From: Sphingomonas sp.
Lineage (GTDB): Bacteria > Pseudomonadota > Alphaproteobacteria > Sphingomonadales > Sphingomonadaceae
Length of the DNA: 52,952 nt
NCBI RefSeq assembly: GCF_013812825.1
Contig: NZ_JACCSU010000050.1
Coordinates: 1-52,952, forward strand
Direction: 5' to 3'
The number at the start of each line of letters is the position of its first letter. Position 1 is the first letter of the stretch. Positions 26,204-35,881 of the stretch are shown here, piece after piece. The position numbers and the translations under genes were made by a program. A model generated the notes under the pieces. That model saw only the letters and a list, made by a program, of their open reading frames with translations, was not told the DNA's origin and ran no database searches.

Positions 26204-26333
26204 GAAAATCCCTTAAATGCCGGGACGCGCGCCACGGGCGATCCGCTAACGGGCGATCCGCCTCGCCCGCGCGCGGGCAACTGTGGGGCGCGATGTAGGC
26301 AGCACCCCGGTTTTAGTCAACGAAGGAGCCCCG

Positions 26334-26777
26334 ATGGCCGAGCACGAGGGACGGTGCCTTTGCGCAGCGGTTCGCTACCGGCTCGAGGGCGATCCGTTCG
26401 ACTGCGGCTGGTGCCACTGCCGGACCTGCCAGCTGAGCAGCGGAGCGCCGGCGATGGCCTTCGCCAGCGTCAGGGCCGGCCAGTGGATCGTCACCCAGGG
26501 CGAGGAGCAGGTCCGCCGGATGCGCTCGAGCAGCTTCGCCGAGCGGCTGTTCTGCGGATGCTGCGGGACTCCACTGGCGATCGACTACGACATCCAGCCC
26601 GAGACCTTCGATTTCAGTGTCCTCACCCTCGACGATCCGGCTCTCGTTCGCCCGGGCTTCCACATTTTCTGGTCGAGCCGGGTGGCGTGGTTCGATCCCG
26701 GCGACGAGCTGCCGAAATATGACCGGTTTCGGCCAAATACGGTCGGGCTAGAGGGAACCGAACCGCCTGATGGCTAG
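26334..26777 (+). CDS. GFA/CENP-V family zinc protein
   Basis: A 147-residue protein of the glutathione-dependent formaldehyde-activating enzyme (GFA) family. The zinc cysteines are visible as CLC near 8-10, CGWCHCRTC near 24-32 and CGCCG near 80. Most members are not formaldehyde enzymes and their substrates are unknown. ATG 26334 follows GAAGGAG at 26322-26328. The stop shares CTAG (26774-26777) with the stop of trxA. A second family member lies at 50062-50508, with low similarity. Confidence 0.88.
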   Translation: MAEHEGRCLCAAVRYRLEGDPFDCGWCHCRTCQLSSGAPAMAFASVRAGQWIVTQGEEQVRRMRSSSFAERLFCGCCGTPLAIDYDIQPETFDFSVLTLDDPALVRPGFHIFWSSRVAWFDPGDELPKYDRFRPNTVGLEGTEPPDG

Positions 26778-27094
26778 AGCTGGGCCTCGAGCCACTGCTG
26801 GATCTGGCTGCGCGGCGCTGCGCCGACCTTCTGGGCGACCGGCTGGCCCCCCTTGAACAGCAGCATGGTCGGGATCCCGCGCACCCCGTAGCGGCCCGGG
26901 ACGTCGGGGTTCTCGTCGATGTTGAGCTTGGCGATGGTGACCTTGTCGCCGAGCTCGGTCGAGATCTCCTCGAGCGCGGGCGCGATCATCCGGCACGGCC
27001 CGCACCACTCGGCCCAGAAATCGACAAGCACCGGGCCCGGGGCTCCCAGCACGTCGGTTGCGAAGCTCTGATCGGTGACGGATTTGGTGGCCAT
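26774..27094 (-). CDS. trxA: Thioredoxin
   Basis: A 106-residue classical thioredoxin with the active site WCGPC (Cys31 and Cys34) and the cis-proline loop [11 protein letters not shown]. It is the general cytoplasmic disulfide reductant. It lies 54 bp downstream of addA on the same strand and may be co-transcribed with it. Confidence 0.96.
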   Translation of the reverse strand: MATKSVTDQSFATDVLGAPGPVLVDFWAEWCGPCRMIAPALEEISTELGDKVTIAKLNIDENPDVPGRYGVRGIPTMLLFKGGQPVAQKVGAAPRSQIQQWLEAQL

Positions 27095-27148
27095 GGCGGG
27101 GGAATCTCCTCTGCGATGGCGGCCATATGGCGATTCCGGGCGTGTCTC

Positions 27149-30100
27149 TCAACCGCCGAGCTCGAACAGGCGCGGCTCGGCGGTATAGAGCAGCGCCGAG
27201 CGGATGGCCCGGCCCGGGAAGATCACCGCAAGCGCCTCGGCATAGGCGCTCATCTGGGCTCGATGGGGCGCCGGGATCTGCTCTTCGCTCTCGGGTACCC
27301 TGCCCGTCTTGAAGTCGATCACCGAGACCCGGTCGTCCTCGACCCGCAGGCGGTCAACCGTCCCGGCAACGACGCGGCCGTCGGCAAGCGTCGCCGCGAT
27401 CGGCGCCTCGGCCAGCGATTCGCGACCGAACAGGGGTGAGAAGCGCGGATCCTCGAGGATCGCGCAGACGAGGTCGGCGAGCGCCTGGCGCTCCGCGGCG
27501 TCGGTGAGCCCAGCCGAGCGCTCGAGCCAGCGCATCGCGGCCGACGGGCGCTGCTCCGCCTCGACCCCCGGCAGGCGCTCGAACAACTGATGGATCAGCG
27601 TTCCCCGGCGTGCGGCGGCGCGCTGCTCGGCGCTGGGTGCCGGCGCGGCCTCCTTGTCATCGACCAGTGCCGATGGAGCCAGCGGCCGCGGCGGCCGGCT
27701 TTCGGGCGGTGCGGGGCTGCGGGCCCAGTCGGGCACCGGCGGGGGTTCGATCTCGATCCTCGGCGGCTTCGGCCGCGGCGCAACGGCTGCGACACTGCCG
27801 CGATACTGGATCGTCTCGCCCCAATGGTCGTCCGGCTCCGGCTGCGCACCTCGCGAAATCAGCGCCCGTTCGACCCGTGTGTGCCAGCAGTTCTCGGCCC
27901 GCTCGCCTCTCGGCTCGACCCCGGCGACCACCAGCCGCTCGATCGCCCGGGTCAGGCCGACGTAGAGCAAGCGCATATGCTCCTGCAGGTCGGACTGCTC
28001 CTTTTTCGCCATCACTTCAGCAAATGGAGATATCCGCTCGGCCTTACGCGGACGGATTAGCGGCACCTTCACCGTTTGCTCCGCATCGAGCGGGAAATTG
28101 AAAGACCGCGCAGTGCCGCCGAGCTTGGTGGGATCGGCCGTCGCGTCGGCCAGGATCACGAACGGGGCCTCGAGTCCCTTGGCGCCGTGGACGGTCATCA
28201 CCCGCACCGCCTGGGCCGGTGCCGAGGGGTCGCGCTGGATTTCGACGTCGCCGCGGCCGAACCAGGCGAGAAAGCGGTCGAGCGACGGTGTTTCGCTGCG
28301 CTCGAATTCCATGGCGCTCGACAGCAGCTCATCGATCGGGTCGCGCGATGCCAGGCCGAGGCGGCGGTAGAGCTTGCGGCGGCCTTCCAGTGGGCCGGAC
28401 AGGATGGTCTCGAGGAACCGGGCCGGAGTCGTGAAATCGGCCATCGCGAGAAGCGCTCCCAGCGCCTCGTGCGCTTGGGTCAGATGCGGCTGCTCGCCGG
28501 ACCGGTCGCGAAGCACCCGCCACAGCGGAGCCTTTTCTCTCCCGTAGGCGAGGTCGAACAACTGGTCTTGGCTCCAGCCGATCAGCGGCGAAACCAGCAG
28601 GTTGGCCAGGTTGAGGTCGTCGAGCGGCTGCACCGCGAACGCGACCGCGGCGAGCAGGTCGCGGACCGCGAACGGCTTCGACAAATGCAGCCGGTCGATG
28701 CCGGCGACCGGCACCTTGGCCGCGAACAGCCGGGCGACGATCAGCGAGGCGAGCTCGCCTCGGCTGCGGACCAGCACCAGAATGTCACCGGGGCCGAGCG
28801 GCCGCTTGGTCGAGGCGAGGATCGGTGCGGAGTCGAGCCAGCGCTTGATCTGGTCGGCCAGCGCGGTCGCATATTTGCGGTCGCGCTCGTCGAGCCAGCT
28901 CTCCTCGCCTTCTTCCGACTCATCGTCGGTTTCGACCGAGAACGGCTTCCACAGCTCGACCAGGCCCGGCCGCCGATCGAAGAAGGCCCGGTGCCGGTTG
29001 GGCGGCTCGGGCAGCCCCATGTCGCGAAAGCCGACCTCGTCGATTACCGCGTCGACCACCTCGAGGACCGCCGGCGCCGAGCGGAAGCTGGCGTCGATCG
29101 ACAGGTCGCGGAATTCGAGCGCGAGGCGTTGTGAGTCGTCCGCTTCGTCCTCGGCGCGACGCAGCGCGCTCGAATTCTCCTCGACCCACTCGCGCGCCCG
29201 CTGGAACTCGTTGGGGTCGGTGCCCTGAAAGCCGAAAATCGCCTGCTTGAAGTCGCCGACCATGAAGATCGTCCGGATCCGGCCTTCGGCCTCGCTCGAC
29301 CCGCTGAAATATTCGGCTGCGAGCGGCTTGATGATCTCCCACTGGTCGCGGTTGGTATCCTGGGACTCATCGACGAGGATGTGGTCGGTGCGACGGTCGA
29401 GCTTGTAGCGCACCCATTCGCCCATTCCCGGTGTCTCGAGCAGCCGCCTGGTCCAGCGGATCAGATCGTCGAAGTCGGCGACTCCGGCGCTTCGCTTGGC
29501 CCGGCTGTAGGCAGCGGCGAACGCCTGGCCGGCGCGCAACCCCGCCGCCATGTCGCAAGCGAGGCGGGCGCCGTTCTGGATTCGGAGCAGCTCCGACACC
29601 GCGGCGGCCAGCCGCTCGGCGTGGGTGTCGTAGGCCGGATCGGCGTTGCGCTGTCCGGCCTGCACCTTGCGCAAGTCGCCGGTTCCGGTGAACACCAGCA
29701 GCGCAAGGTCGGGAAGCGCGGCCGCGCGGGCCGCAGGATCGAGAGCCAGCCATCGCTCGACGCTGTCGGCAACGCCGGTGCCGGTGGCGCTGCCCCATTT
29801 CCGGTTGGCCGCGGCGATCGCCTGGAGCAGGTCGCAGTCGAAGCGGTCGTCGGCGCAATGCAAGGCCAGATAATCGTCGAGCGCGCCCTCGGGCAGCTGC
29901 ATCGCCGTCCGGAGCTTGCCTTCGATGGTTTCGGGTGGCCCCAATTGGGCCAGCGCCTCGCTCGCCCGGGCGCACTGCATCAGATAGGCGATCGCGTCCT
30001 TCTCGCCGAGGCGCAGGCTGAGGCACTGGACGTCGGCGATCAGCGCCTCGTCGCCCGCGCCCTCGGCATCGGCGAGCAAATTGGCCAGCGTCGTTCGAGC

Positions 30101-30574
30101 CAGCTCCTGCTCCGCGCGGCCCTCGATCGGCTGAAAACCGGGAGTGATCCCCGCCTCGGCCGGGAACGCGGCGAGCAACGCTTGCGCGAAGCCGTGAATG
30201 GTCTGGATGCGCAATCCTCCAGGCGCGTCGAGAATCTTCGCGAACAGACGCCGCGCCCGCTGCATGGTAAGCGGATCATTGACTTCGCCGAGGTTGATGA
30301 GATCGGTTCTCAAGTCCTGATCGCGCATCCGGACCCAGCTGGCGAGCCGGACATTGATTCGGTTGGCCATCTCCGCCGCACCGGCCTTGGTGAACGTCAG
30401 GCACAGGATATGCTCGGGCCGGACGCCCGACAGCAGCAGCCGAAGGACTCGCGCGCTCAGCACCTGGGTCTTGCCGGTGCCGGCAGACGCCGACAACGCC
30501 GCGTGGACGCCGGGATCGGCCGCCAGCGCCTGGTCGCCCTGCAGCTCCGGAAAAGGCTTCAGCTGACGGCGCAT
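27149..30574 (-). CDS. addA: Double-strand-break repair helicase-nuclease AddA
   Basis: A 1141-residue UvrD-like helicase with a C-terminal RecB-type nuclease. Walker A is SASAGTGKT (about 28-36); LTFTKAGAAEM, VDESQDTN and LLYVGLTRAIERL are helicase motifs; the nuclease core VIDFKTGRVP is near the end. With AddB it resects DNA ends and loads RecA. I chose ATG 30574, with GGGAAG about 10 nt upstream, over TTG 30592. Unlike the upstream genes in this block, it does not overlap addB; the 210-bp gap holds a small gene on the other strand. Confidence 0.94.
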   Translation of the reverse strand: MRRQLKPFPELQGDQALAADPGVHAALSASAGTGKTQVLSARVLRLLLSGVRPEHILCLTFTKAGAAEMANRINVRLASWVRMRDQDLRTDLINLGEVNDPLTMQRARRLFAKILDAPGGLRIQTIHGFAQALLAAFPAEAGITPGFQPIEGRAEQELARTTLANLLADAEGAGDEALIADVQCLSLRLGEKDAIAYLMQCARASEALAQLGPPETIEGKLRTAMQLPEGALDDYLALHCADDRFDCDLLQAIAAANRKWGSATGTGVADSVERWLALDPAARAAALPDLALLVFTGTGDLRKVQAGQRNADPAYDTHAERLAAAVSELLRIQNGARLACDMAAGLRAGQAFAAAYSRAKRSAGVADFDDLIRWTRRLLETPGMGEWVRYKLDRRTDHILVDESQDTNRDQWEIIKPLAAEYFSGSSEAEGRIRTIFMVGDFKQAIFGFQGTDPNEFQRAREWVEENSSALRRAEDEADDSQRLALEFRDLSIDASFRSAPAVLEVVDAVIDEVGFRDMGLPEPPNRHRAFFDRRPGLVELWKPFSVETDDESEEGEESWLDERDRKYATALADQIKRWLDSAPILASTKRPLGPGDILVLVRSRGELASLIVARLFAAKVPVAGIDRLHLSKPFAVRDLLAAVAFAVQPLDDLNLANLLVSPLIGWSQDQLFDLAYGREKAPLWRVLRDRSGEQPHLTQAHEALGALLAMADFTTPARFLETILSGPLEGRRKLYRRLGLASRDPIDELLSSAMEFERSETPSLDRFLAWFGRGDVEIQRDPSAPAQAVRVMTVHGAKGLEAPFVILADATADPTKLGGTARSFNFPLDAEQTVKVPLIRPRKAERISPFAEVMAKKEQSDLQEHMRLLYVGLTRAIERLVVAGVEPRGERAENCWHTRVERALISRGAQPEPDDHWGETIQYRGSVAAVAPRPKPPRIEIEPPPVPDWARSPAPPESRPPRPLAPSALVDDKEAAPAPSAEQRAAARRGTLIHQLFERLPGVEAEQRPSAAMRWLERSAGLTDAAERQALADLVCAILEDPRFSPLFGRESLAEAPIAATLADGRVVAGTVDRLRVEDDRVSVIDFKTGRVPESEEQIPAPHRAQMSAYAEALAVIFPGRAIRSALLYTAEPRLFELGG

Positions 30575-30621
30575 CAGCGAACCGCTTCCCAAGCGGCGGG
30601 CGAGGCCATAGAAAGCCGGCC

Positions 30622-30783
30622 ATGAGCGATGATGACAAGAAGCCCGCCGACGAGGCGAGCGAAGAGCGCCGGGCCAAGCTGGTCAAGGCGGGGGTTGCCG
30701 TCGGGATCGGCTCGGCGGCGATCGTCGCGGCGCTGCTGTACGCGTCCAAGGTCAAGAAGACCCCCGACAAGGCTGGCAAATAG
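30622..30783 (+). CDS. Small single-span membrane protein, 53 aa
   Basis: The frame runs from ATG 30622 to TAG 30781-30783. The protein has a charged N-terminus (MSDDDKKPADEASEERRAKL), a single hydrophobic helix (about 22-41, VKAGVAVGIGSAAIVAALLY) and a Lys-rich tail (KVKKTPDKAGK). This layout, with Gly/Ala/Ile spacing and basic flank, is typical of a real inner-membrane microprotein. It lies on the strand opposite to addB and addA, ends 2 bp before the addB stop, and has only a weak ribosome site (GAAAG at 30611). No family is recognised. Confidence 0.6.
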   Translation: MSDDDKKPADEASEERRAKLVKAGVAVGIGSAAIVAALLYASKVKKTPDKAGK

Positions 30784-30785
30784 CC

Positions 30786-33713
30786 TCATTCGCGGCCGTA
30801 CCATTCCTCCAGCCGCATCAGCTGGTCATAGTCGCCGTACGGCGCGTAGGCCGGGTTGAGCTTGGCCGTGAACGGCTCCTCGCCCGTCAGCCAGCGGCGC
30901 GCGGCGCCGATGAAATGGCCCTCGGCGTGCGCCAGGAAGTCGGCCGCGCCCATTTTCCTGTCCGGGCAGACGCGCTTGCCGAAACCGTCGCCATATTTGG
31001 TCAGCGACCAATATTCGTGGGCGAGCGGCGCGCCGTCGGCCCCGTCGAACCCGCCGGCGCGGGCGATCAGCCCGAGCAGGCCGAGCTGCAGCGCGAAACC
31101 GGCGTCGACGGCCTTCTGGGCGGGGGCCTTGCCGGTCTTGTAGTCGACGATCGCCAGACCGCCGGAATCGAAATGGTCGATCCGATCAACCTTTCCGTAG
31201 ACGGTCACTCCGTCGATTGCGGTTTCCCCCCAGATTTCCGCCTTCAGGGGCCGCCTGCCAGCGGCGCGGTTGTCCCGCTCCTGCTGCTCGACCCAGCGGA
31301 TCGCCTCGATCAACCGCGGCTGCCACAAGGCGCGCAGCATCGGGTGGATGGACTCGCTTTCGAGCAGCGCCCGGGCACGCGGCAGCAACTTGCCGGGATC
31401 GCATTCGTCCTCGGCCAGCCACTGCTCGAGCACCTCGTGCACCGCGCTGCCTTTCCACGCGGCGCTGTGATCGGCGTCGACCGAGTCCAGGCTGCGCAGG
31501 CCGAGTATCGCCTGGGCATAAAAGGCGAACGGGTCCGCCTTCAGGCGGTCGACTGCGGTCACGGAAATCCTGTCGGGGCGCTTGTTTTTCGCCGGTGACG
31601 GGCGCGGCCGGCTGGCCGGCTCAAGCACGCCCGGATCGTCCAGCGTGGCGGCCAGCCTCTCGAGGCGAGTGTCGCGGGCGAGGCCGCCGGTCATCGCCCG
31701 AAGCCGAAGCCAGAAGCGCGAGGCAACCGTCGGCGAACGGCTGTCGCGCCGCGCCCGGGTGACGAGGACGCTTGGCGCACCGAGCGCGCTGGCGAAGTCG
31801 TGCGCGGCGAGGCCGGTCCGAAAATCGAGCCCGGGCATTCCAAGGTTGGCGCGGATCTTCGGCGCCAGCCACGGGTCGGGCGCCGGAAGCGCCGGCCACC
31901 CGCCCTCGTTGAGCCCGCCGAGCACCATCAGGTCGGCCTGTTGCAAGCGCGCCTCGAGCAGGCCCCAGATGAACACGCGCGGATGACCGCCGAACGGCGG
32001 CCGCACCCGCCGCTCGTCGAGCAACTGGCGGAGCATCGGCACCGAATCCTCGGCGCTCAGGGCGAGGCCGGCGGCCTCCGCTGACCCCGCAAGCTCAGCG
32101 AGCAGCTCGGCGGCCATGCGCCCCTCCTGCCCTCGCCAGGCCGCGTCGGCGGCAAGCGCGTTTGCCGACCGCGCCAGGCGCTCCGCGAAGGCGCTGAGCG
32201 CGACCGGGGCTCCGACCATCCCGTCGAGCGGCGCGACCAGGCTCCGAACGCGCCTCCAGGCGCGAAGGCAGCCTCGGAACTGCCGCTGTTCGTCCTGTGC
32301 GGCAAAATGCTCGTCGAGCCCGTGCAGGGCGGCGGCCGGACGCGGCCCGCGCAGCGCGAGATCGAGCGAGCGGACATCGTCCAGCCATTCGAGCCGTGCG
32401 TTCCCCTCACCGCCGACCAGCGGATGCTTGAGCAGCGACAGCAGCGGCACCGGCGCCAGATCCTCCGCCGCGGCGGTGACAATCCCGAGCAGCAACGTGC
32501 CCGCTGCGACCTGCGACAGCGGTTTGCCGGCGCTGTCGTCGGCGTGAATTCCCCAGCGCTCGAGCAACGCCGACACGCGCGCGGCCAGCGTCCGGTCGGG
32601 CGTCACCAGCGCCGCCGTTCGCCCGAGAGTCTCGACCGCCTCGCGCAGCGCGAGCGCGATCGCCTGGGCTTCGGCCGCCGGATCGGGCAGCTCGGCCGAG
32701 CGAATTCCAGTCAGCCGCCGTTCGGCGGGCTTGAGGCCGTTCCACTTGTCGCTGAAGTCGGCGGCGGTCATCGCGTTGGCGACGGCGCGGCCGCGGATCG
32801 CCCGCGCCGCCGAACGGCCCGAAGAGCGCCACAGCCGCACTTCATCGCGGGCAATGCCCATCCGCTGAAGAAGCAGCTTCAGGTGGAACTGCGGATGGCT
32901 TTCCTCGCCCCTCGTCTCCTCGTCCGAGTCAAGCGCCTCCCATTCCTCGTCGGGCATGACCGACGCGAGGCTGAGGCCCGGCAGAACGACCAACCCTTCC
33001 GGCAGGTCCGCGACGCGCCGCAACAAGGCTGCGACCGCCGGCGCGGCGGTGGTGATTCCCGCGGCAATCGTGAAGCCGTCCGGCGGATTTCGTCGCCAGC
33101 GGTCCGCCATCGCCCGAAGCAGCCGGTTGCGCCGTTCGGCAAGGTCGATCTTGCCGGTTGCGGCGAGCTGCTCCGGCCAGCGGTCGAGGATCGCGCGCAA
33201 GCGGTCGAGCGACAGCTGCCAATGGCGCGCGAGCTCGGGGGCATCGGCGGCCGCTTCGGCAAGCCTTGCCGGAAGCACCTCCTCGATCAGCAGCGCGTCG
33301 AGCGTTCGCGCCAGATCGGCCGCCAGGCGCGCGGCTTCCGCCGTTCCGGTCCCGTCGACGGCGACCAACCGGGTCAGGGCCAGCAGCCGCTCGAGCGGGT
33401 CGACCGCTGGCGGCACCGGATCGGATGTATCGGCCGGGTCGAGCGCACCGCCGATCCGCTCCTCGAGCTCGGGATCGCCGATCGGCACCAGGCGCGGCAG
33501 CACGAGCCCCGAGCCGCTGGCTCGGACGAACGCTTCGGTGACCGTCCGAACGGCGCGATTGTTGGGAAGCAGGATCCGCCCCCGAGCGAGGTCGAGCGGC
33601 CCGTCGCCGAACCGCGCCCTCAGGCCCGCGACGAGAGAATCGGCGAACGAACGATGGGCCGGGATGGTGAACACCGCCGGGGCCCGCGGCCGCTCGGCGG
33701 CCAGTTCAGGCAT
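30786..33713 (-). CDS. addB: Double-strand-break repair protein AddB
   Basis: A 975-residue partner of AddA with an inactive helicase-like body and a C-terminal RecB-type nuclease (AIVDYKTGKAP near 865). The N-terminus ARGRILLPNNRAVRTVTEAF is typical of the alphaproteobacterial form. The cysteine quartet that holds an iron-sulfur cluster in Bacillus AddB is not evident. Its ATG 33713 overlaps the murU stop by 8 bp, so it is translated from the divL-murU message. Confidence 0.93.
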   Translation of the reverse strand: MPELAAERPRAPAVFTIPAHRSFADSLVAGLRARFGDGPLDLARGRILLPNNRAVRTVTEAFVRASGSGLVLPRLVPIGDPELEERIGGALDPADTSDPVPPAVDPLERLLALTRLVAVDGTGTAEAARLAADLARTLDALLIEEVLPARLAEAAADAPELARHWQLSLDRLRAILDRWPEQLAATGKIDLAERRNRLLRAMADRWRRNPPDGFTIAAGITTAAPAVAALLRRVADLPEGLVVLPGLSLASVMPDEEWEALDSDEETRGEESHPQFHLKLLLQRMGIARDEVRLWRSSGRSAARAIRGRAVANAMTAADFSDKWNGLKPAERRLTGIRSAELPDPAAEAQAIALALREAVETLGRTAALVTPDRTLAARVSALLERWGIHADDSAGKPLSQVAAGTLLLGIVTAAAEDLAPVPLLSLLKHPLVGGEGNARLEWLDDVRSLDLALRGPRPAAALHGLDEHFAAQDEQRQFRGCLRAWRRVRSLVAPLDGMVGAPVALSAFAERLARSANALAADAAWRGQEGRMAAELLAELAGSAEAAGLALSAEDSVPMLRQLLDERRVRPPFGGHPRVFIWGLLEARLQQADLMVLGGLNEGGWPALPAPDPWLAPKIRANLGMPGLDFRTGLAAHDFASALGAPSVLVTRARRDSRSPTVASRFWLRLRAMTGGLARDTRLERLAATLDDPGVLEPASRPRPSPAKNKRPDRISVTAVDRLKADPFAFYAQAILGLRSLDSVDADHSAAWKGSAVHEVLEQWLAEDECDPGKLLPRARALLESESIHPMLRALWQPRLIEAIRWVEQQERDNRAAGRRPLKAEIWGETAIDGVTVYGKVDRIDHFDSGGLAIVDYKTGKAPAQKAVDAGFALQLGLLGLIARAGGFDGADGAPLAHEYWSLTKYGDGFGKRVCPDRKMGAADFLAHAEGHFIGAARRWLTGEEPFTAKLNPAYAPYGDYDQLMRLEEWYGRE

Positions 33714-34467
33714 TGGCGAGCACCTGCTCGGTGGCCCGGATCGCTTCGGGGTTGCCGACGTCGAACCACAGGCCCTGGTGAACCGCTCCGTAGCAGCGCC
33801 CCTCGGCGATTGCGCGGTCCCAGAATAGGTTCGTCGAAAACGGCCCTTCCGGCGCGTCCCTGAGCAGCCTTTTCGATATGATCTGCAGGCCGGTGTAGAC
33901 GAACGGTGCGACGCGCGAGCGGCCGCGGCGGCGCAGCCGCCCTGCCCGGTCCAGGTGAAAGTCGCCCAAGCCCTTGTGATTCATCGCCCGCGCGTGCGGG
34001 ACCAGCAGGAGCAGAGCGTCCATCTTGCTGCCGTCCCAGTGCGAGGCCAGCAGCTTGAGCGTGTCGGCGGGGCCGTCGACCCACAGATTATCGCTGTTGA
34101 TCGCGAGGAACGGATCGCACTCGATCATCGACTGAGCGCGCACCAGGCCGCCGCCGGTTTCGAGCAACAGCGGGCGTTCATCCGAGATCGTCACCTCGAG
34201 CTCGTCCGCGCTTCGGACCAAGTGCGCCTCCAGAACGTCGGCGAGGTAGTGGACGTTGACCACGACCTTCTTGACTCCCGCTGCTCGAAGCCGGTCGAGC
34301 ACATGGTCGAGCAGCGCCTTTCCGGCGACCTCGATCAGCGGCTTGGGCTTGGTCGCGGTCAAGGGCCGCATGCGCTTGCCGAGGCCCGCGGCCATGACCA
34401 TCGCGGTATCCGGGACCTCCGCCGCGACCTCGGCCCGCAGCCGCAGCGTTCGCCGGCTTGCGCTCAC
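33706..34467 (-). CDS. murU: MurNAc-1-phosphate uridylyltransferase MurU
   Basis: A 253-residue nucleotidyltransferase that makes UDP-MurNAc from MurNAc alpha-1-phosphate, letting recycled cell wall sugar bypass the fosfomycin-sensitive MurA step. Signature AAGLGKRMRPLT is at 26-37 and KPKPL at 40-44; SDNLW carries the metal-binding Asp, and FDVGNPE ends the fold. The start is GTG 34467, whose GTGA overlaps the amgK stop by 4 bp. The pairing with the kinase gene makes the specific call MurU more likely than another sugar nucleotidyltransferase. Confidence 0.9.
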   Translation of the reverse strand: MSASRRTLRLRAEVAAEVPDTAMVMAAGLGKRMRPLTATKPKPLIEVAGKALLDHVLDRLRAAGVKKVVVNVHYLADVLEAHLVRSADELEVTISDERPLLLETGGGLVRAQSMIECDPFLAINSDNLWVDGPADTLKLLASHWDGSKMDALLLLVPHARAMNHKGLGDFHLDRAGRLRRRGRSRVAPFVYTGLQIISKRLLRDAPEGPFSTNLFWDRAIAEGRCYGAVHQGLWFDVGNPEAIRATEQVLANA

Positions 34468-35462
34468 GCCGCCTCGCTCCACGGCGCGGCGCGGTGCTCG
34501 GGGCCAACGTTCGAATCGAACCAGGCGCGCACCGGCGCCAGATGGGGGGTTGCGAGGTCGCGTTCGAGAAGGCCCCACATCCGCGGCTGGAACTGGGTGT
34601 AATGCGGCCTGCCGTCGCGCTTCCACAGACGCGTGAAGACGCCAATGATGCGTGTGTTGCGCTGCGCGGCGAGCGACCAGTAAGCGCGCTCGAAGGTTTT
34701 CCCCTGCCCCGTCACCGCCACGTAACGGTCCATCATCGCGCGCTCGAGCTGCGGCGGCACGTCGCGGCGAGCGTCCTCGAGCACCGAGGCGAGGTCGTAG
34801 GCCGGATGCCCGCAATGGGCGTCCTGGAAATCGAGCAGGCCGACGTGCGCGACCCCTTCGCGACCGCCGACCAGCATGATGTTCTCGGCGTGGTAGTCGC
34901 GAAGGATGGTCACCGGGCCGAGGCCATCGGACGCGACGGGCTGCAACGCTTCGATCCAGGCGGACCGGTAACCTTCGACGTCGACCGCCAGCCCGAGCGC
35001 GGGGCAGTACCAGTCGGTGAACAGCTTGAGTTCCTCGAGCCACTGGTCGAGCCCGTGCGTGGGCAGCCCCGGCATCGGCGGGTGGCGGTGAAGATGAATG
35101 AGGACGTCGGTTGCAAGCTCGTAGAGCTCGCGCTCCCGCTCAGGGTCTTGATCCAGCGTATCGCGAAGCCGGGCATCGCCGAAGTCGGCGAGCAGCAGCA
35201 GACCCTTGTCGAGGTCGCGGGCGATGATCTCCGGAGCGCTCAGGCCGGTCGAGCACAGCCATTCGGCCACCGCGGCGAACGGCCGCGGGTCCTCGTGCGG
35301 CGGCGGCGCGTCCATCAGAACCGCCGAGCGGCCCTCGCCGATCACTCGGAAATAGCGGCGGAACGAGGCGTCGCCGGCCAGCGGCTCGATCCGCGCCCCG
35401 CCCCAGCCGCAAGCTTCCAGGAAGCGCGGCGCATCGGCGGGCGGAATCATCGCGGGGGCCAT
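34464..35462 (-). CDS. amgK: Anomeric MurNAc/GlcNAc kinase AmgK
   Basis: A 332-residue kinase of the aminoglycoside phosphotransferase fold that phosphorylates MurNAc at the anomeric position, the step before MurU. The catalytic loop is ILRDYHAENIML (about 200-211) and the metal-binding Asp is in LLDFQDAHCGHPAYDLAS. I chose ATG 35462, with GGAGG 4 nt before it; ATG 35450, which overlaps the tsaE stop as ATGA, is an equal alternative. Followed by murU with a 4-bp overlap. Confidence 0.9.
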   Translation of the reverse strand: MAPAMIPPADAPRFLEACGWGGARIEPLAGDASFRRYFRVIGEGRSAVLMDAPPPHEDPRPFAAVAEWLCSTGLSAPEIIARDLDKGLLLLADFGDARLRDTLDQDPERERELYELATDVLIHLHRHPPMPGLPTHGLDQWLEELKLFTDWYCPALGLAVDVEGYRSAWIEALQPVASDGLGPVTILRDYHAENIMLVGGREGVAHVGLLDFQDAHCGHPAYDLASVLEDARRDVPPQLERAMMDRYVAVTGQGKTFERAYWSLAAQRNTRIIGVFTRLWKRDGRPHYTQFQPRMWGLLERDLATPHLAPVRAWFDSNVGPEHRAAPWSEAA

Positions 35463-35881
35463 CGCCCCTCCCATGCCGGGGGCACTTGGGCTGTCAAGCG
35501 CCGTGCGCCGGCCTCGGCGAAGTCGAGCGACAGTCGGAGCGCATTGGGCCAGCTGTGCCCGCCGGCGCGCTCGGGCCACTCGACCAGCAGGATGGCATCG
35601 CCGGCGGAGTCGAGGCCAAGCTCCTCCAGTTCCGAGCGGTCCTCGAGCCGGTAAAGGTCGACGTGCCACGCCGGCGGCTCGAGCGCCTCGTAAGGCTGGA
35701 CGATGGCAAAACTCGGGCTCGGCACCTCGTCCGAATGGCCGAGCCCGGCCAGGAAGCCGCGGACCAGCGTGGTCTTGCCGACCCCGAGCGGCCCTGAAAG
35801 CGCGACGATGTCACCGCGCCGGGCGCGGGCGGCGAGCTGCCCGCCGAGGGCCACCGTCTCCTCCTCGCTTGCCAGGATCAC
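35447..35881 (-). CDS. tsaE: tRNA t6A biosynthesis ATPase TsaE
   Basis: A 144-residue small ATPase that cycles the TsaB-TsaD complex in making N6-threonylcarbamoyladenosine at tRNA position 37. Walker A is GPLGVGKTT (30-38), and the motif HVDLYRLEDRSELEELGLD is diagnostic. ATG 35881 overlaps the divL stop by 4 bp. Neither tsaB nor tsaD is in the window. Confidence 0.95.
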   Translation of the reverse strand: MILASEEETVALGGQLAARARRGDIVALSGPLGVGKTTLVRGFLAGLGHSDEVPSPSFAIVQPYEALEPPAWHVDLYRLEDRSELEELGLDSAGDAILLVEWPERAGGHSWPNALRLSLDFAEAGARRLTAQVPPAWEGRWPPR

